64,000 nt of DNA from Companilactobacillus musae (GTDB lineage: Bacteria > Bacillota > Bacilli > Lactobacillales > Lactobacillaceae), in contig NZ_BIFW01000001.1 of the NCBI RefSeq assembly GCF_003967595.1, forward strand, positions 558,001 through 622,000, read 5' to 3'. Below, one piece after another: positions 8,383 to 17,237 of this stretch; position 1 is the first letter of the stretch; the number at the start of each line of letters is the position of its first letter. The notes beneath the pieces are model-generated. The model did no database searches. It was not told the DNA's origin and saw only the letters and a list, made by a program, of their open reading frames with translations. Made by a program: the position numbers and the translations under genes.

Positions 8383-10344
8383 TCACCCATTTACTGAACC
8401 ACCAAGTACAGTCTTATTATTACGTTCAACTATATATGATCCAGTTTGTCCATCCTTTAGATTAAAGCTTAACGTTACAGGCGTATCAGCCGTGATCGTC
8501 ATGCTCTTATAAACCGAAGTAATACTGTGTGTTGCATCGGAAATATAAATTGTTACATCATTATTGCCACTAGAATCATAAGGAATCGTTATGTTCTTAG
8601 TAACAGTATTGGTACTAGACGAATTATTATTACTATTGCTATTATTACTATCTTTGTCATTTGAAGTTGTTTTATCAGTATCAGGACCCTTAGAAATAAC
8701 TACTGACAAAGTACCACCTTGGCTAATTGTACTATTAGCAGTTGGCGTTTGACTAATCAAAAGTCCCTCTTCAACTTCATCTGAATATTGATAAGAGGTA
8801 TTCAAAGTCAGCCCTGCTTCAGAAGCATAATCTTGAATACTCTTAAGGTTATAACCACTCAAATCCCGTACTTTAACGACTTTAGGCTTAACTGTTTTAG
8901 CCTTTGCCAAAGTCAGAGTTAATGATTTATTCTTAGTGACAACCTTTTTGCCGCTAGGAATACTTTGTTGGACGATTGTTCCAGGGTCATATTGATTTGT
9001 AGATCTGTATTTAAGATTAACTTTAAATCCACGTTTCTTTAAATTATCTGAAATATCTTCATAATCCTTACCAACTAACTTGGGCATTTTATAATATGTC
9101 GCACCTAAACTAACAACTAAGTTAACTTTAGCTCCATTTTTCAATTTTAATCCCTTAGCTGGAATTGATTTGATCACATGACCGGCATCAACATCATCAT
9201 CATTTTCCTTAGAAACATCCCCTACTGTCAAATTAGAACTCTTTAACATGACATTGGCTTGTTTCATGGTCAAATTAAATAAATCAGGAACTGTTGTTTC
9301 TTGATTGCTCTTAATTACCATTGCAATTAAGAACAATATCAAAACAATTGGTACCATTGATGCCATCAAAATCATTTTACGTTTACGACTGATCTTCTGT
9401 GGTTTCTTCTCGGGAGCAGCTGCTTTGTCACTCGATTCTTTAATTGGTTCCATAACTCGAGTTTCTTCTAAATCGTTTATTGGGGTCGGTATAAATTTAG
9501 GCTCGTCAGCTCGTTCAGGCATCAAACAAGTATTCAGATCATCACACATTTCTTTAACAGATTGATATCTTTGATCTGGGTCTTTAGCTGTTGCCTTCAA
9601 AACTGCATTCTCAAGCGGTTGTGGAATATTAGGATCAATCTTACGCAGATCCGGCATTTCTTCTTTAGAATGCTTCAATGCTACAGTCACAGCAGTATCC
9701 CCTGTAAATGGAACATGCTTAGTCAATAACTCAAACAGAATAATTCCCAGAGCATAAATATCCGACAAAACAGTTGCCGAACGTCCCTTGATCTGTTCCG
9801 GTGACATGTAATGAACTGAACCTAGCAAAGAATTAGTTCTTGTAATAGAACGCTCACTCAAAGCTAAAGCAATTCCAAAATCGGAAACCTTAACTTGTAG
9901 AGGGTCCTTTTTCTCGTCTACCAAAATATTTTCTGGTTTTAAGTCACGGTGAATAATTCCATGTTCATGTGCATCCGACACTGCCATACAAATCTGCTTC
10001 ATAATATCGACAACTTCGTGATAAGGAATTGGGAAATGATCACGAATATATTTCTTTAAATTCGGACCATCAACGTATTCAATTACGATGTATTGAACTC
10101 CATTATCATTTCCAACATCGAGAACATTAACAATATTTGGATTAGAGAGACCACTAGTTGCCTTGGCTTCACGCCCAAATCTCCTCTTTACAGATTCATC
10201 ATCTTGAAGATCATACCGCAAGGCTTTAACCGCTACCTTACGATTTAAGAGCGTGTCATTGGCCAAATAAACATTGGCCATTCCGCCCTCACCAAGTGTA
10301 CCTAGAATCTCATAACGACCGCCTACTAGGTAACCTTTCTCCAT
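8383..10344 (-). CDS. prkC: Serine/threonine protein kinase with PASTA repeats
   Basis: 653 aa membrane kinase. The kinase domain (about 10-270) has the glycine loop GTLGEGGMANV, Lys40, HRDLKPEN (catalytic Asp134) and DFG (155-157). A basic juxtamembrane stretch leads to one membrane segment (about 324-344). Outside the cell are three PASTA repeats (about 351-418, 419-488, 489-560), then an Asn/Ser-rich linker and a compact C-terminal domain of about 70 residues. PASTA domains of this family bind muropeptides or lipid II and tune cell-wall synthesis and division. The cognate phosphatase gene is directly upstream, with its TAG stop abutting this start. Confidence 0.96.
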   Translation of the reverse strand: MEKGYLVGGRYEILGTLGEGGMANVYLANDTLLNRKVAVKALRYDLQDDESVKRRFGREAKATSGLSNPNIVNVLDVGNDNGVQYIVIEYVDGPNLKKYIRDHFPIPYHEVVDIMKQICMAVSDAHEHGIIHRDLKPENILVDEKKDPLQVKVSDFGIALALSERSITRTNSLLGSVHYMSPEQIKGRSATVLSDIYALGIILFELLTKHVPFTGDTAVTVALKHSKEEMPDLRKIDPNIPQPLENAVLKATAKDPDQRYQSVKEMCDDLNTCLMPERADEPKFIPTPINDLEETRVMEPIKESSDKAAAPEKKPQKISRKRKMILMASMVPIVLILFLIAMVIKSNQETTVPDLFNLTMKQANVMLKSSNLTVGDVSKENDDDVDAGHVIKSIPAKGLKLKNGAKVNLVVSLGATYYKMPKLVGKDYEDISDNLKKRGFKVNLKYRSTNQYDPGTIVQQSIPSGKKVVTKNKSLTLTLAKAKTVKPKVVKVRDLSGYNLKSIQDYASEAGLTLNTSYQYSDEVEEGLLISQTPTANSTISQGGTLSVVISKGPDTDKTTSNDKDSNNSNSNNNSSSTNTVTKNITIPYDSSGNNDVTIYISDATHSITSVYKSMTITADTPVTLSFNLKDGQTGSYIVERNNKTVLGGSVNG

Positions 10345-11091
10345 CTAGTGGTTACCTCCGTTATCTTTCGTAGAAAAGAGTAAGGCGGTAATATTATCTC
10401 TTCCACCAGCAGCATTGGCTTTGTCGATTAAAACATGACACTTCGTCTCTAAACTTATTTTTTGTGCTAAAACATCTTTGATTTCATTTTCTGGGACCAT
10501 GTTAGTCAAACCATCTGTACACAACAAGATAATCGCATTATCGACTAAATCAAAATCCTTTACTCGTGGTTGCACTGTCTGTGAAACCCCGAGAGTTTGC
10601 GTAATGATATTTTTTTGTGGATGATTTTCAGCTTCTTCAGGACTGATCTGACCAGTTTCCAATAATTCATGAACTAATGAATGGTCAACACTTAATTGTT
10701 TTAACTCGTCGTCGGTAAAAATATAACAACGAGAATCGCCAACATTAACGACCATCATTTTTTCCCCAACAAAGAAAACGCCAACCATTGTTGTTCCCAT
10801 ACCATTAAGATCATCAAATTGATTCGACACTGAAACAATACGATCATTTTCTTTACTTAATTCTCGAATTATCCATTCTCGAAGTTCAGCAATATTATCG
10901 ACTTCTGATTCTTCAAAATTATGTCCTAAATGAGATACGGCCATATTCGAAGCAACGTCTCCGCCTCTATGTCCACCCATGCCATCAGCTACGATGCCGA
11001 ACACAATATTCTTTTTATTCTTGAAAACATTCACGTAATCTTGATTGTTTTCTCTGAGTTTTCCAACATCAGTTAATAACGCATATTCCAT
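10345..11091 (-). CDS. stp: PP2C-family protein phosphatase (Stp/PrpC)
   Basis: 248 aa Mn-dependent phosphatase that reverses phosphorylation by the neighbouring PASTA kinase. PP2C motifs are visible: TDVGKLRENNQD, VADGMGGHRGGD (metal Asp36), GTTMVG, VGDSRCY, LCTDGLTNM and GGRDNIT. I start it at the ATG at 11091, which gives MEYALLTDVG and has GAGGTAAGG upstream. A longer reading frame with 24 extra codons would overlap the end of rsmB and lacks a ribosome site. Confidence 0.95.
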   Translation of the reverse strand: MEYALLTDVGKLRENNQDYVNVFKNKKNIVFGIVADGMGGHRGGDVASNMAVSHLGHNFEESEVDNIAELREWIIRELSKENDRIVSVSNQFDDLNGMGTTMVGVFFVGEKMMVVNVGDSRCYIFTDDELKQLSVDHSLVHELLETGQISPEEAENHPQKNIITQTLGVSQTVQPRVKDFDLVDNAIILLCTDGLTNMVPENEIKDVLAQKISLETKCHVLIDKANAAGGRDNITALLFSTKDNGGNH

Positions 11092-11110
11092 CAGTTTAGA
11101 CCTTACCTCT

Positions 11111-12433
11111 TTAATTTTTTCTAACGAAAGTAGCAATAAAGAATCCATCTGTAAAGTAATCACTAGGAAGAACTTTCAACATACCATCTTTAACAGAATT
11201 ATCCAAAGCTGGGTCATGCTTGACTGGTTCTAAAGCAAAATTCTTATGTTCAGCCAAGAATTTCTTTACGACCATTTCGTTTTCTTCATCATCAAAAGTA
11301 CAAGTACTGAAAACCAACTTACCGTCTATCTCCAATAAGTCGACCATACTATCAAGAATTTGCAATTGAACTCTTTGTAGGTTCATTAAATCCTCTTCTT
11401 GACGGAAATATCTCAATTCAGGTTTACGTCTAATTAAACCAAGACCTGAACATGGAGCATCAACCAAAATCCGATCAAAGGTTGTATTAAGGACATCTTT
11501 AGCTTTACGAGCATCAATTGCTCCAGTGCCAATAATGTCGCTATACCCCATTCTGTCGCTATTCTCACGAATTAGTTTTGTCTTGTGTTTATGAATATCT
11601 AGAGCAGTAACAGCACCATCTTTAATGTAACTAGCTATATGAGTTGTTTTTCCACCCGGTGCAGCACAAGCATCAAGAACTCGACTATTAGGTTGAAGAT
11701 CCAAAGCTGGTGCTACTAACATTGAACTTTCATCTTGAATTGTATAAAGTCCATCTCGAAATTCTGGAGTGTTAACTAAATTACCACTCTCACAGACTAA
11801 CCCAACTGGGGAAATTTTGCTTGGTTTTACATCAAATCCTTCTTGATTCAAAGTTTTCTGCAAATCAGCGACTGTTGTCTTATTAGTATTAACTCTAATT
11901 GAAACATGTGAAGGTTGGTTGATTGTCTGTAAAATTTCTTCCGTCTTAGTCATTCCTTGTTGATCAACAAATAACTGTACTAACCAACGGGGCACACTGT
12001 ACATACGACTTAAATCAAAGACTGTTTCCTTACCATGAATATCACGAGCACCATGACGTTGGAAATTTCTTAAAACAGCATTGACCAAGTTTCCAGCTCC
12101 ACGATTAGCTTTTTGTTTAGCAATCTCAGTCGATTCATTTAAAACTGCATGAGCAGGTATTTTATCTAAATAACATAATTGGTAAATCGCTGTTTGCAAT
12201 AATAAATCTAACCAAAGGTCTAATTTTTTATCTTTTAAATAGGGCTCTAATTGATATTCCAATACGTATTTATTTTGAATTACGCCATAAACAATATTTG
12301 TCATTAAACGACTATCAGCATCCGACATATCGGCTTTCTTTAAAATATTGTTAATTTCAATATTTGAATAAGCTTTATTTTGGAACACCTTAGTTAAAGC
12401 TTCTACGGCTAATGCACGAGGATTATTTTTCAT
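11111..12433 (-). CDS. rsmB: 16S rRNA (cytosine-967-C5)-methyltransferase RsmB
   Basis: 440 aa. It has an N-terminal NusB-like helical domain (1 to about 135) followed by a Rossmann methyltransferase domain. The m5C signatures are there: CAAPGGKTTHIA for SAM binding, VDAPCSGLG with the release/catalytic Cys, and the second Cys in STCTF. It modifies C967 of 16S rRNA. The start overlaps the end of fmt by 11 nt, indicating translational coupling. The C-terminus lies 19 nt before stp. Length is normal. Confidence 0.96.
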   Translation of the reverse strand: MKNNPRALAVEALTKVFQNKAYSNIEINNILKKADMSDADSRLMTNIVYGVIQNKYVLEYQLEPYLKDKKLDLWLDLLLQTAIYQLCYLDKIPAHAVLNESTEIAKQKANRGAGNLVNAVLRNFQRHGARDIHGKETVFDLSRMYSVPRWLVQLFVDQQGMTKTEEILQTINQPSHVSIRVNTNKTTVADLQKTLNQEGFDVKPSKISPVGLVCESGNLVNTPEFRDGLYTIQDESSMLVAPALDLQPNSRVLDACAAPGGKTTHIASYIKDGAVTALDIHKHKTKLIRENSDRMGYSDIIGTGAIDARKAKDVLNTTFDRILVDAPCSGLGLIRRKPELRYFRQEEDLMNLQRVQLQILDSMVDLLEIDGKLVFSTCTFDDEENEMVVKKFLAEHKNFALEPVKHDPALDNSVKDGMLKVLPSDYFTDGFFIATFVRKN

Positions 12434-13373
12434 TAATAACTTGTTGTCCTTTTTCTAGGTTTTTGCCCATTCCGTTCATATAATTGGCAATATCCATAAT
12501 TTTTTTACCAGCTGGTTGAATTTTTTTAATAGCAACACCTTGACCATCACCAGCAACGATAACCAATTTCTTTTTACCTAAGTCAAAGATAGTTCCACTG
12601 GCCTGATCAGAATTTATTTCCACAACATCAGTCTTATAAAGCTTAGTTCTTTGACCATCTAACATTGTCCAAGCACCGGGATCTGGACTAAGGGCACGAA
12701 TTTGATTGAAGACTTCTTGTGCTGGCTTAGTGAAATCGATATGTTCCTGTTCTTTTGTAATATTAGGTGAAAAAATTACCTTATCGGGATCTTGTTTGAT
12801 TGGGTTGATATCGCCACTTAAAATTTTAGGAATAGTATCGAGTAACAACTCACGTCCAACAACAGCCATCTTTTCAAACAGACTACCATTATCGTCATCT
12901 TTTCCAATTGGTAACTTTTCCTGACTGATAATATCGCCAGCATCCATTCCTTTAACCATATACATAATCGTAATACCTGTTTCTTTGTCACCATTAAGTA
13001 ATGACCATTGAATTGGTGCGCCACCACGATACTTAGGCAAAAGTGATCCGTGAACATTGATAGCTGCTACTTTGGCTGATTCCAAGAAACTTGTTGGTAA
13101 AAATTGTCCATAAGCTGCTGTAACAATTAGATCAGCTTGCAAGGCCTTTAGTTCCTCAACTTCAGGACTGCCAGGTAACTTGGCTGGTTGATATAATTTA
13201 ATATTTTCATCTTCTGCAACAACTTTAACAGGGCTCTTTTGAAGTTTTTGCTTACGGCCAACTGGCTTATCTGGTTGTGTAACAGCCGCAATAACATCAT
13301 AGCCTTCCTTTAAGAGTCCTTTCAAAACTGTAGCGGAAAAATCTGGTGTACCTAGAAAAATTATTTTTGTCAT
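12423..13373 (-). CDS. fmt: Methionyl-tRNA formyltransferase
   Basis: 316 aa. It formylates initiator Met-tRNA using 10-formyl-THF. The N-terminal formyltransferase fold begins KIIFLGTPDFS and holds the catalytic NVHGSLLPKYRGGAPIQW (Asn, His) and the GITIMYMVKGMDAGDI loop with Asp. The C-terminal OB domain (about 205-316) clamps the acceptor stem. It sits between priA and rsmB, the conserved order. The folate supply gene folD is in the same window at 22195-23043. Confidence 0.97.
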   Translation of the reverse strand: MTKIIFLGTPDFSATVLKGLLKEGYDVIAAVTQPDKPVGRKQKLQKSPVKVVAEDENIKLYQPAKLPGSPEVEELKALQADLIVTAAYGQFLPTSFLESAKVAAINVHGSLLPKYRGGAPIQWSLLNGDKETGITIMYMVKGMDAGDIISQEKLPIGKDDDNGSLFEKMAVVGRELLLDTIPKILSGDINPIKQDPDKVIFSPNITKEQEHIDFTKPAQEVFNQIRALSPDPGAWTMLDGQRTKLYKTDVVEINSDQASGTIFDLGKKKLVIVAGDGQGVAIKKIQPAGKKIMDIANYMNGMGKNLEKGQQVINEK

Positions 13374-13384
13374 TAACTCACCCT

Positions 13385-15793
13385 TTAATCAATATGTTGT
13401 GGTTCATTGTCGATTGCAATTGTAAAACCTTTTTTTGCATCGGCTTGTGTTTCATTGAGAATTTCCAATAACCTTTGATGTAATTCTGGTTCATGTTTAT
13501 ATTTTACAATAATTTGATAATAATATTTATTTTGTTTACGTGTAATCATCGTTGGACTTGGTCCTAACAAAATAGCATTTTTAGACAAAGCAGACTGAAG
13601 CTGTTTCTTTAACCAGTAGCTTTGTTTTAAAGTCTGGCCTTCATCCTTATTTGCAACACTAACCAAGGTCGTAAAGTAATACGGCGTGTAATTAGATTGA
13701 TGACGTAAATACATTTCTTGTTTGAAAAAAGTTTCATAATCTTGTTTGGCTGCATCTTTAATAGCGTAGTGATCAGGATTATACGTTTGAATAATAACAT
13801 GCCCTGTTTTCTCAGCTCGACCAGCTCGACCACTAACTTGAGTCAACAATTGGAATGTTCTTTCACTGGCTCGAAAATCCGCCAAGCTCAAAGTCGTATC
13901 TGCATTGATTACTCCTACCAAAGTGACATCTGGAAAATCCAATCCTTTGGCAATCATCTGAGTTCCTAACAAGATATCAGCTTTATGCTGTCCGAATTGC
14001 TGTAAGATTTTTGCATGAGCACCTTTACGACGAGTTGTATCAACATCCATTCTTAAAATTCGAGCCTGAGGATACATCTCTTTCAATTGTTGCTCAATAT
14101 TTTGCGTGCCCGTACCATAAAAGCCAATTTTCTTGCTATGACAATTGGGACAAATATTAGGAACGGCTTCTTCATGTCCACAATAATGGCATTTCATACG
14201 ACCTAAATCTTTATGATAGGTCAATGAAACATCACAATTAGGACATTTCAAAACAAACCCACATTCGCGACACATCATAAACGAAGAATATCCACGACGA
14301 TTTAATAATACTATGGATTGATCATGTCGATCCAAATTCTCTTGTAAGCTGTTCTTCAATGCGGGAGAAAAATCACCTTTGACGGCAGAATTCTCAGCAT
14401 CACGCATATCAACAATCTGAACGTGAGGTAAAGTCTGATTATTGATTCTTTTTTTCATCCGAATCAGCTTGTAAACACCTTTTTCAGCCCTTGCACGAGA
14501 TTCCAATGATGGTGTAGCACTACCTAAAACTACCGGACACTTATTGATCTTGCTTCGCCACTGTGCGACATCACGAGCATGGTAACGGGGATTGTCATCT
14601 TGTTTATAACTTGCCTCATGTTCTTCATCGATAATTATTAAACCTATCTTTTTTAACGGAGCAAAAACTGCACTTCTTGCCCCAACAACTACTTTGACAT
14701 CATGATTTTCAATTCTAGTCCATTCATCATAACGTTCACCATTCGATAGACCACTGTGTAAGACCGCCACTTGATCACCAAACCGTCCGACCACGCGATT
14801 AACCATTTGCGGTGTCAATGAGATTTCAGGTACTAACATAAGTGCTGTTTTATCCTGCTGCAACGCTTTTTCGATTGTCTGCAAATAAACTTCTGTCTTA
14901 CCACTACCGGTAACTCCTTCGATTAAAAAGGTCTGAGGAGTTTCATTTTCAATTGCCGTATCAATTTCATCAACAGCAACCTGTTGCTCATCGGTTAATG
15001 CTAAATTCGTAGTCTGCTCAGGCGTAATACCGATTGGTTTACGTAATTTAGTTACCTCGACAACCCTTACTAAATTATTTTTCTCTGCTGTTTTAATAGC
15101 AGCTCTAGAAATATCATATTCTTTTTCCAAAGCATTAAATTCAATTGGTAATTTATCCAGATTATCGGCTAAAAAAGTTAATAATTTAATTTGAGCCTTG
15201 GCATTACTACGAAGTTTACTCTTTGCTTCATGAAGTTGAATGATATTCAAATCAGTTGTTACTGCCTGACGTTTGACCTGAACTGCCTTATTCTCAACCA
15301 CATATTGAATATCTACTTTTTGATTCTTACGTAATTTATTGATCAAACGAATAGTTGCATCATCAAGTTGATTAGTAATTTCAAAATTTGTTTGACCTGA
15401 CATCAATGATTGAACCTCAGGGTCATTTTCAACTAAGGGAATCACAAATTGTTTATATTTGGCACGCATGACACTAGGCAACATTGTTTGTAAACAAGAA
15501 ATCTGAAAGGAGTATGTTCGATCCGCCAACCATGATGATAATTTCAACATTTCTTCAGAAAGAACTGGTTTCAAATCAATTACTCGTGAAATAGGTTTTA
15601 ATTTTCCTTGAAAATCACTCTCTGCCTTAACAGACATCACAAATCCCTGGATTTTTCTTTTACCACGGCCAAAGGGAACTTCGACTCGCATCCCACTGAC
15701 AACGACATCTGTCAGTGCATCGGGAATTAGATATTCAAAAGGCCTGTTAGTCTGCATAGTGGGCACATCGACAATTATCTCTGCTACTGACAT
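13385..15793 (-). CDS. priA: Primosomal replication restart helicase PriA
   Basis: 802 aa superfamily 2 helicase that reloads the replisome at stalled forks. After the N-terminal DNA-binding domain come Walker A GVTGSGKTEVY, the DEEH box, and LGSATPSLES (motif III). A zinc-binding domain follows with four CxxC pairs (CRECGFVLKCPNC, CHYCGHEEAVPNICPNCHS), then motif V/VI near VSGRAGRAEK. The start is the ATG at 15793 (MSVAEIIVDV), preceded by AGGTGG; a GTG three codons earlier overlaps that site. The gene lies between rpoZ and fmt. Confidence 0.96.
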   Translation of the reverse strand: MSVAEIIVDVPTMQTNRPFEYLIPDALTDVVVSGMRVEVPFGRGKRKIQGFVMSVKAESDFQGKLKPISRVIDLKPVLSEEMLKLSSWLADRTYSFQISCLQTMLPSVMRAKYKQFVIPLVENDPEVQSLMSGQTNFEITNQLDDATIRLINKLRKNQKVDIQYVVENKAVQVKRQAVTTDLNIIQLHEAKSKLRSNAKAQIKLLTFLADNLDKLPIEFNALEKEYDISRAAIKTAEKNNLVRVVEVTKLRKPIGITPEQTTNLALTDEQQVAVDEIDTAIENETPQTFLIEGVTGSGKTEVYLQTIEKALQQDKTALMLVPEISLTPQMVNRVVGRFGDQVAVLHSGLSNGERYDEWTRIENHDVKVVVGARSAVFAPLKKIGLIIIDEEHEASYKQDDNPRYHARDVAQWRSKINKCPVVLGSATPSLESRARAEKGVYKLIRMKKRINNQTLPHVQIVDMRDAENSAVKGDFSPALKNSLQENLDRHDQSIVLLNRRGYSSFMMCRECGFVLKCPNCDVSLTYHKDLGRMKCHYCGHEEAVPNICPNCHSKKIGFYGTGTQNIEQQLKEMYPQARILRMDVDTTRRKGAHAKILQQFGQHKADILLGTQMIAKGLDFPDVTLVGVINADTTLSLADFRASERTFQLLTQVSGRAGRAEKTGHVIIQTYNPDHYAIKDAAKQDYETFFKQEMYLRHQSNYTPYYFTTLVSVANKDEGQTLKQSYWLKKQLQSALSKNAILLGPSPTMITRKQNKYYYQIIVKYKHEPELHQRLLEILNETQADAKKGFTIAIDNEPQHID

Positions 15794-15825
15794 AAAAACC
15801 ACCTATTCTTAATAGAATAAAAAAG

Positions 15826-15856
15826 CCCCCACTAATTCGAAAATCAGTGAAGGAAT
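15826..15856 (-). terminator. Terminator-like hairpin between rpoZ and priA
   Basis: On the minus strand CCTTCACT pairs with AGTGGGGG (several G-T pairs), followed by CTTTTTT. It may limit read-through from gmk-rpoZ into priA. Confidence 0.6.
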
Positions 15857-15863
15857 AATTTTA

Positions 15864-16118
15864 TTAGTTGTCTTCTTTTTTCTCTTCTTCAACTTTTTCA
15901 GCTTCTTTTTCAAGAAGAATTGAATTAGGATCAATTTCGATTTTATCATCAGCAATTTCTTCAAAAGCACGACCAACAGTTCTTGGTGATTCGTAGTGGT
16001 TCAACAATTCAATATCACCATTTTCTAATTGGTGGGCACGCTTAGCTGCCAAAACAGCTAATGAATAACGAGAATCAACTCGATCTAAAAGTTTATCAAT
16101 TGATGGATAAATAATCAT
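15864..16118 (-). CDS. rpoZ: RNA polymerase omega subunit
   Basis: 84 aa. The conserved omega core is [28 protein letters not shown], followed by an acidic tail rich in Glu and Lys from about residue 60. The small subunit helps fold and dock beta-prime. It lies 6 nt downstream of gmk, the standard gmk-rpoZ-priA order, with a GGAGATT ribosome site. The charged tail is typical of lactobacilli and is not a sign of truncation. Confidence 0.96.
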   Translation of the reverse strand: MIIYPSIDKLLDRVDSRYSLAVLAAKRAHQLENGDIELLNHYESPRTVGRAFEEIADDKIEIDPNSILLEKEAEKVEEEKKEDN

Positions 16119-16124
16119 AAATTA

Positions 16125-16736
16125 TTAATCTCCTATTATTTTTTTGTATTTGTCAATTACGCGTGGCACTCTTAAGTGTTCGCTTCTAATTATACCTTCG
16201 ATTTTTTCAACTGCATTAGGTATTTTATCATTAACGACGGCATAGTCATAGCTTGTCATCATTTGAATTTCTTTTTTAGCTTTTTCCATACGTTTGTCGA
16301 TAGTTTTCTCATCGTCAGTTCCACGGTGAGTGATACGATCTCTTAAGCTAGTCAAATCAGGTGGTGTTAAGAAAATAAATACGCCATCAGGCATCTTCCC
16401 ACGAACTTGCATAGCACCATTGACTTCAATTTCCAATAAAACATCAATCCCAGCATCAAGCTTTTGATTAACATATTTTAGTGGTGTCCCATAATAATGG
16501 TCAACATACTTAGCATATTCTAACATGCCACCATTATTTATTTCGTCTTCAAACTCTTCATTCGTTCGGAAATAATAATCGACTCCATCGACTTCGCCAG
16601 GACGCATTTGACGTGTAGTCATTGAAACAGAATAATCAAATTTAATTGATGAATTCTTTAACATCGCTTTTCTAACAGTTCCTTTACCTACTCCAGATGG
16701 ACCTGATAAAACGATTAACATTCCCCTTGTTGACAT
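16125..16736 (-). CDS. gmk: Guanylate kinase
   Basis: 203 aa, phosphorylates GMP to GDP. The P-loop is [11 protein letters not shown] (about residues 9-19). The GMP-binding segment [17 protein letters not shown] and the lid residues RITHRGTDD follow. I use the ATG at 16736 ([10 protein letters not shown]), which gives the normal family length; the frame stays open for 54 more codons upstream, but that extension has no family resemblance. The gene is followed by rpoZ with 6 nt between them. Confidence 0.95.
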   Translation of the reverse strand: MSTRGMLIVLSGPSGVGKGTVRKAMLKNSSIKFDYSVSMTTRQMRPGEVDGVDYYFRTNEEFEDEINNGGMLEYAKYVDHYYGTPLKYVNQKLDAGIDVLLEIEVNGAMQVRGKMPDGVFIFLTPPDLTSLRDRITHRGTDDEKTIDKRMEKAKKEIQMMTSYDYAVVNDKIPNAVEKIEGIIRSEHLRVPRVIDKYKKIIGD

Positions 16737-16855
16737 AATTAAGTTATCCCTACTATCTATATAATATTGGTATCTATAATGCAATAAAATCGTATGATTT
16801 TCAAGGCTTTGACCTAGGTCAAGATAAAAATTCATTAAGAAATAAAAAAATAAAG

Positions 16856-16905
16856 TTGCTCTTTGGAACACTTGTTCGTATAATGAAGATACAAACAAGT
16901 GTTCG
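16856..16905 (+). promoter_or_regulatory. Promoter with two LexA (SOS) boxes before the YolD-like gene
   Basis: TTGCTC (16856-16861) and TATAAT (16879-16884) are 17 nt apart. GGAACACTTGTTCG (16865-16878) fills the spacer and CAAACAAGTGTTCG (16892-16905) overlaps the start-site region. Against the Firmicutes LexA/DinR consensus CGAACRNRYGTTYG they match 12 and 13 of 14 positions. LexA bound at either site would block the promoter. Confidence 0.75.
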
Positions 16906-16916
16906 GGGGTTCAAAA

Positions 16917-17237
16917 ATGCAAGCAAAACAATTACACAATCGCTTCACTACAAATTTAATCAACAATACCACTAACTTTATCAATAATAACTTTGATTTC
17001 AATCTTAAGAATGATACCAAAACTCAAATCAAACAGATGCCTTTAATGCAATTAAAGATTTTTGCAGAACAAAGTTTCCAAAAAAATTATTCTGTCGTTA
17101 TTACAATGTTAAACGACAAACAACTTCATGGCAAATTTATTTCACAAGTTAACCAAAATAAATTTGTTTTCAAAGTCAATTCTAACTTTTTTAAAATCAT
17201 TACGCTAGACCAAATCAAGTCAATTAATTTAGTCTAA
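16917..17237 (+). CDS. Small YolD-like protein under probable SOS control
   Basis: 106 aa, not membrane-bound, Asn-rich N-terminal half. The C-terminal half (SVVITMLNDKQLHGKF, ending FKIITLDQIKSI) resembles YolD-like proteins: a short beta barrel ending in an I..D.I.SI strand. YolD-type proteins usually accompany a UmuC/UvrX Y-family polymerase in SOS-induced operons. Here no polymerase follows: the gene is convergent with recN and overlaps it by 9 nt. The start is the ATG at 16917 after GGGGG. Two LexA-type boxes cover its promoter, which supports a DNA-damage link. The family call is moderate and would need a profile search. Confidence 0.6.
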   Translation: MQAKQLHNRFTTNLINNTTNFINNNFDFNLKNDTKTQIKQMPLMQLKIFAEQSFQKNYSVVITMLNDKQLHGKFISQVNQNKFVFKVNSNFFKIITLDQIKSINLV

